A stretch of 5,334 bases of DNA, taken from assembly GCA_004296815.1 (NCBI GenBank), contig SCVT01000095.1:1-5334 (forward strand), read 5' to 3'. Numbering within the stretch: position 1 is the stretch's first letter; each line of letters begins with the position of its first letter. The notes under the pieces are model-generated. The model was not told the DNA's origin. It did not search any database and was given only the letters and a program-made list of their open reading frames with translations. The position numbers and the translations under genes are program-made. The stretch is from Reyranella sp. (GTDB lineage: Bacteria; Pseudomonadota; Alphaproteobacteria; Reyranellales; Reyranellaceae). Positions 1 to 4,626 of the stretch are shown here, one piece after another.

Positions 1-112
1 TCTTCTTCTCGGGACGTCCGCGCTCGTCGCGCGGGAGCTGCACCCACACACTGCTCAGTGTCGTACCCGCGGCGTGCGCGGACGGGTCGTGCCCATGCTT
101 GGCGTCAGCCAA
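1..112 (-). CDS. possible partial leftward ORF running off the left edge, unrecognised
   Basis: A minus-strand reading frame is open from just after a TAG at 149-151 to the window edge. It has no ATG; the earliest usable start is a TTG at 110-112, giving a peptide beginning (M)ADAKHGHDPSAHAAG and continuing TTLSSVWVQLPRDERG before the edge. About four fifths of its codons end in G or C, in line with the coding genes here, and it is the most protein-like of the three minus frames. I recognise no domain. There is no clear Shine-Dalgarno, and a terminator-like hairpin sits immediately upstream of the TTG, which argues either against expression or for attenuation. It may instead be non-coding spacer. 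A short imperfect palindrome (ACACTG-CT-CAGTGT, 48-61) lies inside it. Low confidence; sequence to the left would decide. Confidence 0.25.
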   Translation of the reverse strand, partial: MADAKHGHDPSAHAAGTTLSSVWVQLPRDERGRPEKK

Positions 113-117
113 GGTCC

Positions 118-149
118 AAATAAAAAGGCCGGCGCGAGCGGCGCCAGCC
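118..149 (-). terminator. intrinsic-terminator-like hairpin read leftward
   Basis: Read on the minus strand, GGCTGGCGC (149-141) pairs with GCGCCGGCC (135-127) around a 5-nt loop. This makes a nine-pair stem with one G-U pair, followed directly by TTTTTATTT (126-118). That is the classic Rho-independent layout: GC-rich stem then U-tract. On the plus strand there is no T-run after the stem, so it is directional. No leftward gene lies upstream of it before 2034, so it would end a short transcript starting somewhere in 150-237, or attenuate a divergent leftward gene. The structure is seen directly; the function is inferred. Confidence 0.5.
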
Positions 150-206
150 TATAGGAAATATAAGCATATTCCTGCCGAACCTGCAAGCCCTCTCCTGTCT
201 TGACAA
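150..206. promoter_or_regulatory. AT-rich promoter-like region upstream of the TetR gene
   Basis: This stretch is markedly AT-richer than the rest of the window. On the plus strand it contains TATAAG (159-164, one mismatch to the -10 consensus) and, further down, an exact TTGACA (200-205). On the minus strand TATATT (162-157) lies 18 nt beyond TTGCAG, a weak -35. No single pair of hexamers is convincing: TTGACA has no good -10 about 17 bp downstream, and TATAAG has no good -35. It is plausible as a bidirectional promoter zone, but exact start sites cannot be called from sequence. Confidence 0.35.
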
Positions 207-228
207 GAAATGAATTCGAATTCATTTC
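207..228. promoter_or_regulatory. perfect 22-bp palindrome, probable TetR operator
   Basis: The 22 bases are identical to their own reverse complement. The core is TGAATTCGAATTCA (two abutting GAATTC hexamers), flanked by GAA and TTC, with the centre between 217 and 218. It ends 7 bp before the regulator's ATG at 236 and begins 1 bp after the TTGACA hexamer. TetR-family dimers bind palindromes of about this size and commonly repress their own promoter, so this is the natural operator candidate for the adjacent TetR protein. The palindrome is seen directly; the binding partner is inferred from position. Confidence 0.7.
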
Positions 229-235
229 ATTGTCC

Positions 236-862
236 ATGGCCTACCGGCGCACCGAACGGGTCCAGGAGCAGCTTCAGGACAAGCGCGACCGCATCCTGCA
301 GGCGGTGCGCGCGGTCGTGGGTGAGGTCGGCTTCCGCGGTGCCCAGGTCGCGACCGTGGCCGAAGCGGCAGGTGTCGCGACCGGCACGGTCTACCGGCAC
401 TTCCCCTCCAAGGGCGAACTGTTCGCCGAGGCGTTGGCCCTGAATGCCGGCCACGAAGTAAGCGTCATGCAGGCGGTGGCCGACAGCGAGGGAACGGCCG
501 CGGCGCGGCTGGCCGACGCGGTGCGCGTGTTCGCGCTGCGCGCCGTGCGGGCGAGGCGACTCGCCTGGGCGATGATCGCCGAGCCCGCCGAGCCCGAGGT
601 CGACGCCGCCCGCCTGAAATCGCGCCGCGCCTTCGCCGACGTGCTCCAGGGCCTGATCGAGGACGGCATCGCCAGCTCAGAGTTCCCGCCGCAGAACGCG
701 CGCGTCGCCGCCGCCGGCCTGATCGGCGCCCTCACCGAGGGGCTTGTCGGTCCGCTCGCACAGGAGGCGGAAGCGCCCAACGCGCTCACCCTGTCGCGCG
801 AGATCACCGCCTTCTGCCTGCAGGCCGTCTCCGCCCGCCCCTACGAGGAGTCCCGATCATGA
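236..862 (+). CDS. TetR/AcrR-family transcriptional regulator
   Basis: A 208-residue cytosolic DNA-binding regulator of normal TetR length. The N-terminal helix-turn-helix spans about residues 17-64: RDRILQAVRAVVGEVGF, then VATVAEAAGVATGTVYRHF, then PSKGELF, the canonical TetR signature in which the recognition helix ends in TVYRHF. The alanine-rich helical remainder (about 70-200) is the ligand-binding and dimerisation domain, whose ligand cannot be read from sequence. I start it at ATG 236, giving MAYRRTERVQ. An in-frame TTG at 200 would add 12 residues, but that TTG lies in the TTGACA hexamer and its extension would be encoded by the palindrome. Neither start has a Shine-Dalgarno, so leaderless or weak initiation is possible. 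The 3' end overlaps the oxygenase start by ATGA, so the two are probably co-transcribed and autoregulated through the 207-228 palindrome. Family confident; target inferred. Confidence 0.92.
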   Translation: MAYRRTERVQEQLQDKRDRILQAVRAVVGEVGFRGAQVATVAEAAGVATGTVYRHFPSKGELFAEALALNAGHEVSVMQAVADSEGTAAARLADAVRVFALRAVRARRLAWAMIAEPAEPEVDAARLKSRRAFADVLQGLIEDGIASSEFPPQNARVAAAGLIGALTEGLVGPLAQEAEAPNALTLSREITAFCLQAVSARPYEESRS

Positions 863-2037
863 CCATGGCCGATATCGGCACTGCTCCCACCGCTCCTCAC
901 TGGGAGACGCTGTTCCAGCGCCTGCTGGCCGAGATGGACGGACGCACCAGCCCCGATTGGCAGGCCGATGTCGCGGGCCTCGATCCCGCCCTCTACACCG
1001 ACCCGGCGCGCTTCGGGCGCGAGCGTGAGCGCCTGTTCCGCCGCCTGCCGCTCTGCCTCGGTCCCGTCGATCAGCTCCGCGAGCCCGGCAGCGTGATGGC
1101 GCGCGAGATCTGCGGCGTGCCGGTGCTGATCGCGCGCTCGCGCGAGGGCCACGTCAAAGTGTTCCTGAACGTCTGCCGTCACCGCGGCGCACGCCTCGTC
1201 AACGAGGAGGGCGAACCCTGCCGGCGCCAGAGCCTGATCTGCCCCTATCACGGCTGGACCTATCGCCTCGACGGCACCTTGGCGGGCCTGCCGCGCGCCG
1301 AGGCCTTCCCGGCGATCGAGAAGCACACGCTCGGCCTGCGCGAGCTGCCGTCGCAGGTTCGGCACGGCATGATCTGGGCGGTGCTCGACCCCACCGCCTC
1401 GGCGCCCGACATCGCTGCGTTCCTGGGCCCGCTCGACCGCGATCTCGCGGCGATCGATCTCGGCAGCCATCGCCTCTATCGCCAGCACGCGATCAAGCGG
1501 GCCGCCAACTGGAAGCTGATCGTCGAGGCGTTCCTCGAGATCTATCATCTGACCCGCCTGCATGCCGGCACGATCGGCCCGTTCTTCCCCGACGCGGTCT
1601 CGGTGAGCGACGCGGTGGGGCCGCACATCCGCTTCCTCGCGGCGCGCGAGCGCACGGTCGATATCCGCGGCCTGCCGCCCGAGAGCTGGAGCCCGCAGCA
1701 TCACGGTACCTTGGTGCACTTCGTGATGCCGGGCAGCCTCTTCATCTACCATCCCGACTACATCAGCCATCTCGGCCTGTTCCCGAGCGCGCCGGACGAG
1801 ACGCTGTTCGTGCATTCGATGCTGACGCCGGAAGTGCCTTCGGACGAGAAGACGGAGACGCACTGGGCGCGGTCGTTCGAGCTGATCGACGGCGGCGTGT
1901 TCAACGGCGAGGACCTGCCGACCTGCGAGCAGATCCAGCGCGGGCTCGGCAGCGGCGCCAACGAGCGACTGATCGTCGGCCGGCTGGAGCAGAACCTGCG
2001 CCGGTTCCACGCCAGCCTGGACGCCGCGTTGGGCTAA
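859..2037 (+). CDS. Rieske [2Fe-2S] aromatic-ring-hydroxylating oxygenase, alpha subunit
   Basis: A 392-residue oxygenase component of a Rieske non-heme iron enzyme, which uses O2 and electrons from a separate reductase to hydroxylate or demethylate an organic substrate in the cytosol. The Rieske domain (about 60-180) carries the cluster ligands C106-x-H108 and C128-PY-H131-GW. The catalytic domain carries NWKLIVEAFLEIYHLTRLH (217-235), whose H230 and H235 are the expected iron ligands. D352 in FNGEDLPTCEQIQRGL is the likely third ligand, and E227 sits where naphthalene dioxygenase has its bridging Asp. Length and motifs look complete. The start at ATG 859 is preceded by GAGGAG (845-850) at 8-nt spacing; an in-frame ATG at 865 is too far from it. 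It is coupled by ATGA to the TetR gene. No beta subunit, ferredoxin or reductase gene is present here, so electrons must come from elsewhere. Substrate unknown. Confidence 0.93.
   Translation: MTMADIGTAPTAPHWETLFQRLLAEMDGRTSPDWQADVAGLDPALYTDPARFGRERERLFRRLPLCLGPVDQLREPGSVMAREICGVPVLIARSREGHVKVFLNVCRHRGARLVNEEGEPCRRQSLICPYHGWTYRLDGTLAGLPRAEAFPAIEKHTLGLRELPSQVRHGMIWAVLDPTASAPDIAAFLGPLDRDLAAIDLGSHRLYRQHAIKRAANWKLIVEAFLEIYHLTRLHAGTIGPFFPDAVSVSDAVGPHIRFLAARERTVDIRGLPPESWSPQHHGTLVHFVMPGSLFIYHPDYISHLGLFPSAPDETLFVHSMLTPEVPSDEKTETHWARSFELIDGGVFNGEDLPTCEQIQRGLGSGANERLIVGRLEQNLRRFHASLDAALG
2034..2037. other. interlocked convergent stop codons
   Basis: The four bases CTAA serve both genes: TAA (2035-2037) ends the rightward Rieske gene and TAG on the minus strand (2036-2034) ends the leftward NTF2-like gene. 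There is no intergenic spacer, so each 3' untranslated region must lie inside the other gene's coding sequence. Confidence 0.95.
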
Positions 2038-2429
2038 CGCCCGTCCTCGCGAAGGTCGAAGTGGAAGACCTTCGCGATGATCTGCCAGCGCCCGTCGAGG
2101 AGGACGAGGCTCAACAGGTCGGTGAAGAACTTGCGCCCGATGGCGCACTCGACCCTCGCCAGCGCCGTCACCGGCCCGGCGAACTCGATGGCGAGGATGC
2201 GGTCGGCCCGCGCCTCGCCGCGGCTGGCGGGTGACGGGCGCCGGTCGACGACGGGGAAGTACTCGTCCATCCCGAGATGGGTCAGCGTGCCCTCGGTCGC
2301 GCAGGCATATTGCGCCTTGGGATGGAACACCTGGCGCAGGAGCGTCGTGTCGCCGTGGTAGAGCCCGTCGAAGTACTTCCCGATGACGGCGGCGACGTCT
2401 TCGAACGGGGGAGCAGCAGCCGTGGTCAT
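2034..2429 (-). CDS. NTF2-like / putative lumazine-binding family protein
   Basis: A 131-residue small protein with the look of the SnoaL/NTF2-like superfamily, closest by eye to the putative lumazine-binding (Lumazine_bd_2-type) group. It opens with an alpha-helical segment (DVAAVIGKYFDGLYHGD, 11-27), then LLRQVFHPKAQYA (30-42), a G-x-D-EYF segment (53-58), and ends in paired strands: ARVECAIGRKFFTDLLSLVL (91-110) and GRWQIIAKVFHF (113-124). Many members are small-molecule binders or isomerase-like enzymes of unknown role; no catalytic assignment can be made. Its ATG overlaps the GST stop (ATGA at 2426-2429), so it is very likely translated by coupling from the GST mRNA; its own upstream GAAGGG is 11 nt away and weak. 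Its TAG interlocks with the TAA of the convergent Rieske gene. Oxygenase beta subunits share this fold, but are longer and normally sit beside alpha on the same strand, so that reading is not favoured. Confidence 0.8.
   Translation of the reverse strand: MTTAAAPPFEDVAAVIGKYFDGLYHGDTTLLRQVFHPKAQYACATEGTLTHLGMDEYFPVVDRRPSPASRGEARADRILAIEFAGPVTALARVECAIGRKFFTDLLSLVLLDGRWQIIAKVFHFDLREDGR
2047..2077. repeat. 11-bp perfect inverted repeat (hairpin) at the convergent gene junction
   Basis: TCGCGAAGGTC (2047-2057) and GACCTTCGCGA (2067-2077) are exact reverse complements around a 9-nt loop, and two more pairs can form outside a single mismatch (2044-2045 with 2079-2080). It begins 9 nt after the Rieske stop and lies in the last codons of the NTF2-like gene (AKVFHFDLRE). 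No U-tract follows on either strand, so it is not a canonical intrinsic terminator. It could protect or define the Rieske mRNA 3' end, or pause polymerase at this head-on junction. The structure is seen; the role is inferred. Confidence 0.6.
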
Positions 2430-3040
2430 GCCGCGACCAGCCCTTCGACCTGCATCGCCGCCTGGACCGCCGGCCGCGCCGCAACGCGGGCGACGAACGC
2501 CGCGAGCCTGGGCCAGCGATCGAGCCCGATGCCGGTCGGGCCGGTCCAGCTCGCCACCGTGAAGAGATAGGCGTCGGCCACGGAGAAGCGCTCGCCCAGC
2601 AGGTAGGCGCGGCCGTCGGCGAGCAGCCGCTCGAAATGGTCGAGCCGCCGCGCGACGGCAGCGGGTGCCGCCTGCTTCGCGGCTTTCGGCGCCGACGGAT
2701 CGAACAGCGGCGTGAACGCCTTGTGCAGCTCCGAGGCGATGAAGTTGAGGTGCTCCTGCAGGCGCGCCCGCTCCAGCGAGCCGTTGGCCGGGGCGAGACC
2801 CGCGGCGGGATGGCGGTCGGCGATGAACTGCACGACCGCGGCGCCCTCGGTCAGCACCTCGCCATCGTCGAGCTGCAACGCCGGCACGTAGCCCTTGGGA
2901 TTGATCGCGAGATAGTCGGCGCCGCTCTCGGTGGTGCGCGTCCTGGTGTCGACCCGCTCGAGGTCGAAGGCGGCGCCGGCCTCGCGCAGGCTGATATGGG
3001 GCGAAAGCGAGCAGGCGCCGGGGGCGTAGTAGAGCTTCAT
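2426..3040 (-). CDS. gst: beta-class glutathione S-transferase
   Basis: A 204-residue cytosolic bacterial GST that conjugates or reduces electrophiles with glutathione. The N-terminal thioredoxin-like domain (1-80) starts MKLYYAPGACSLSPHI, with Cys10 as the class-defining cysteine. It continues with a TESG element (37-40), AINPKGYVPAL with the cis-proline P53, and LTEGAAVVQFIAD, in which E65-G66 contacts glutathione in the family. The all-helical C-terminal domain holds NFIASELHKAF with His106, the second signature residue of beta GSTs, and FSVADAYLFTVASW, the helix N-capping motif. It resembles Proteus mirabilis GST B1-1 closely from memory. The start is ATG 3040-3038 with GAGGA (3052-3048) 7 nt upstream. 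It is the first gene of a leftward pair with the NTF2-like gene, ATGA-coupled to it, and diverges from an HxlR regulator that probably controls it. Class assignment is firm; the physiological substrate is unknown. Confidence 0.95.
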   Translation of the reverse strand: MKLYYAPGACSLSPHISLREAGAAFDLERVDTRTRTTESGADYLAINPKGYVPALQLDDGEVLTEGAAVVQFIADRHPAAGLAPANGSLERARLQEHLNFIASELHKAFTPLFDPSAPKAAKQAAPAAVARRLDHFERLLADGRAYLLGERFSVADAYLFTVASWTGPTGIGLDRWPRLAAFVARVAARPAVQAAMQVEGLVAA

Positions 3041-3087
3041 CGCGTGATCCTCGGTTGAAGGGAACGAGGCGCGGAAGCTAGACGCAC

Positions 3088-3137
3088 GAGATAACCTTTG
3101 TATATCTCATACCCTTCTGTTACCTCACTTTGAGATA
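3088..3137. promoter_or_regulatory. GAGATA half-site array between gst and the HxlR gene
   Basis: The divergent spacer (3041-3166) is AT-rich in its centre and holds three copies of one hexamer: GAGATA at 3088-3093, its reverse complement TATCTC at 3103-3108, and GAGATA again at 3132-3137. The first two form an inverted repeat with 9-nt spacing, a plausible winged-helix dimer site. A second inverted pair, GTTACC (3119-3124) and GGTAAC (3145-3150), overlaps the right side, and CGGT-A-ACCG (3144-3152) is a short palindrome near the HxlR start. Their place between a regulator and its divergent target suggests operator and promoter function. I could not pick clear -10/-35 hexamers for either direction. 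Confidence 0.5.
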
Positions 3138-3166
3138 TCCGTTCGGTAACCGGAAAAACCACGTCG

Positions 3167-3508
3167 ATGGCACTCAAGGTCCGCAAGAACAGGTCGCCGC
3201 AGCCGGTCTGCCCGGTCGGCCAGTGCATGGCGCTGTTGGGCGGCGCGTGGACACCCAACGTCATCTGGTACCTGAACGGTGGACCGCGCCGCTTCAGCGA
3301 GCTCCGCCTCGACATGCCGCCGATCTCGCCCAAGATGCTGAGCGCGCGGCTGAAGAAGCTGGAGACGAAAGGCGTCGTCCGACGCGCGGTCGTGCCGACC
3401 TCACCGCCCTCGGTCGAATATGCGCTGACGGATCTCGGCCGTGAGCTCGTGCCGGCGATCGAGGCGATCGTCCGGGTCGGTCACCGGCTGAAAAGCCGAA
3501 GAGGCTAG
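3167..3508 (+). CDS. HxlR-family (DUF24) winged-helix transcriptional regulator
   Basis: A 113-residue dimeric winged-helix regulator of normal HxlR length. Family marks in order: the N-terminal CPV motif with Cys15, GGAWTPNVIWYLNGGPRRFSEL (25-46, matching the usual GGKWT..IL..L..GPRRFSEL), recognition helix ISPKMLSARLKKLETKGVV (53-71), and a wing with PPSVEYALTDLGREL (80-94). HxlR proteins such as YodB and HypR of Bacillus sense quinones, aldehydes or disulfide stress through the conserved N-terminal cysteine. This one has a second cysteine five residues on (C15-PVGQ-C20). The start is ATG 3167, with GGAAAA (3152-3157) about 9 nt upstream as a weak ribosome site. It is divergent from gst with GAGATA repeats between, suggesting control of gst and of itself. 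It converges on the dehydrogenase gene across 27 bp with no obvious terminator. Family firm; inducer and target inferred. Confidence 0.93.
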   Translation: MALKVRKNRSPQPVCPVGQCMALLGGAWTPNVIWYLNGGPRRFSELRLDMPPISPKMLSARLKKLETKGVVRRAVVPTSPPSVEYALTDLGRELVPAIEAIVRVGHRLKSRRG

Positions 3509-3535
3509 AGGCCCGCCCTCACCCGCCGGCAGCCG

Positions 3536-4615
3536 TCAGGCGTTGGCGCCCTGGATGGCGTCGATGACGGCAGCGGTGACGTCGACCGTCCGCGCGGTTC
3601 CGCCGAGATCGGGCGTGTGGAAGCGCCTGTCTCCCGTCACCTTCTCGATGGCGCGCATGAGCCGGCCGGCGGCGGCCTGTTCGCCGAAATGCTCGAGCAT
3701 CATGACCGACGACCAGAAGGTCCCGATCGGGTTGGCAATGCCCTTGCCCATGATGTCGAAGGCCGAGCCATGGATCGGTTCGAACATCGAGGGAAAGACG
3801 CGCTCCGGATTGAGGTTCGCGGTGGGTGCGATGCCGAGCGAACCCGCCAGCGCCGCGGCGAGGTCGGACAGCACGTCGGCATGCAGGTTGGTCGCCACGA
3901 CCGTGTCGATCGTCTGCGGCCGCATGACCATGCGCATGGTCATGGCGTCGACCAGCATCTTGTCCCATTTCACGTCGGGGAACTCGGCGGCGACCTGGAC
4001 GGCGATTTCGTCCCACATCACCATGCCGTGGCGCTGGGCGTTGGACTTGGTGACGACCGTCAGCAGCTTGCGTGGCCGCGAACGGGCAAGCGCGAAAGCG
4101 AACCGCATGATGCGCTCGACACCGGCCCGCGTGAACATGGCGACGTCGGTGGCGGCTTCCAGCGGCGAGCCCTGATGCACCCTGCCGCCGACGCCGGCAT
4201 ATTCGCCCTCGGAATTCTCGCGCACGATCACCCAGTCGAGTTCGGGTCCGTCGACTGCGCGCAGCGGCGAGGTGATCCCGGGCAGCACGCGCGTCGGCCG
4301 CACGTTGGCGTACTGGTCGAACGGCTGGCAGATGGCGAGCCGCAGGCCCCAGAGCGTGATGTGGTCGGGGATGTCGGGGTGGCCCGCCGAGCCGAACAGG
4401 ATGGCGTCGTGCTTCCTGATCTGGTCGCGGCCGTTCTCCGGCATCATGCGGCCGTGCTTCTTGTAGTAGTCGCCGCCCCAGTCGAAGCGATCGACCTTGA
4501 GCGCGAAGCCGCCGTCGCGCTTGGCCACGGCCTCCAGCACTTCCACACCGGCATCGACCACTTCGGGGCCGATACCGTCTCCGGGGATGGCTGCGATCGC
4601 GTAGGTCTTCATCAT
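3536..4615 (-). CDS. ttuC: tartrate dehydrogenase / D-malate dehydrogenase-type beta-decarboxylating oxidoreductase
   Basis: About 359 residues, the usual length for this branch of the isocitrate/isopropylmalate dehydrogenase superfamily. These cytosolic NAD- and divalent-metal-dependent enzymes oxidise, and often decarboxylate, 2-hydroxy acids such as tartrate, D-malate or meso-tartrate. Numbered from the second Met: the N-terminal AIPGDGIGPEV (8-18), RENSEGEYAGVGGRVHQG (131-148) with the catalytic tyrosine Y138, the catalytic lysine K189 in TKSNAQRHG, the metal-binding aspartates D222 (VDAMTMRMV) and D246/D250 (NLHADVLSD), and the NAD-site block EPIHGSAFDIMGKGIANPIG (278-297). There are two adjacent ATGs (MMKTYA). 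AAGGAAG abuts the first, so either may be used; the listed start takes the first, at 4615. It follows the TctC receptor gene after 8 bp, so it is in its operon. The isopropylmalate role is less likely given that neighbour and the DAMTMRMV sequence; tartrate versus D-malate cannot be separated here. Confidence 0.88.
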   Translation of the reverse strand: MMKTYAIAAIPGDGIGPEVVDAGVEVLEAVAKRDGGFALKVDRFDWGGDYYKKHGRMMPENGRDQIRKHDAILFGSAGHPDIPDHITLWGLRLAICQPFDQYANVRPTRVLPGITSPLRAVDGPELDWVIVRENSEGEYAGVGGRVHQGSPLEAATDVAMFTRAGVERIMRFAFALARSRPRKLLTVVTKSNAQRHGMVMWDEIAVQVAAEFPDVKWDKMLVDAMTMRMVMRPQTIDTVVATNLHADVLSDLAAALAGSLGIAPTANLNPERVFPSMFEPIHGSAFDIMGKGIANPIGTFWSSVMMLEHFGEQAAAGRLMRAIEKVTGDRRFHTPDLGGTARTVDVTAAVIDAIQGANA

Positions 4616-4626
4616 CTTCCTTCCTA
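4616..4626 (-). promoter_or_regulatory. ttuC: Shine-Dalgarno of the dehydrogenase fused to the upstream stop codon
   Basis: On the minus strand TAGGAAGGAAG runs from the receptor's TAG stop (4626-4624) to the base before the dehydrogenase's first ATG. The purine-rich AGGAAGG is an unusually strong ribosome site for this window, and its overlap with the stop codon suggests re-initiation by ribosomes finishing the receptor gene. The spacing suits the second ATG (4612) slightly better than the first. Confidence 0.7.

Noticed and set aside
105..167. 20-residue leader peptide on the minus strand (MLIFPIGWRRSRR...) preceding or spanning the terminator
   Set aside because: The AGGA is only 2 nt from the ATG, and the frame contains the terminator stem itself with no run of regulatory codons. 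Too weak to call.
55..237. 60-codon minus-strand ORF from ATG 237 through the palindrome
   Set aside because: It runs through the operator and the terminator hairpin, has no recognisable protein features, and its start region is explained by the palindrome.
2034..2429. NTF2-like protein as the beta subunit of the Rieske oxygenase
   Set aside because: The fold is shared, but the protein is shorter than oxygenase beta subunits, lies on the opposite strand and is coupled to GST, and its sequence looks like the putative lumazine-binding group.
841..2484. 547-codon open frame on the minus strand across the Rieske gene
   Set aside because: It is antisense to a gene with intact catalytic motifs, is rich in Arg/Ala/Gly/His low-complexity sequence, shows no domain, and overlaps two other real genes. 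It is an ordinary shadow of GC-rich coding sequence.
3485..3498. CGGCT-GAAA-AGCCG hairpin at the end of the HxlR gene as a terminator
   Set aside because: The stem is only 5 bp, lies within the coding sequence and has no following T-run.
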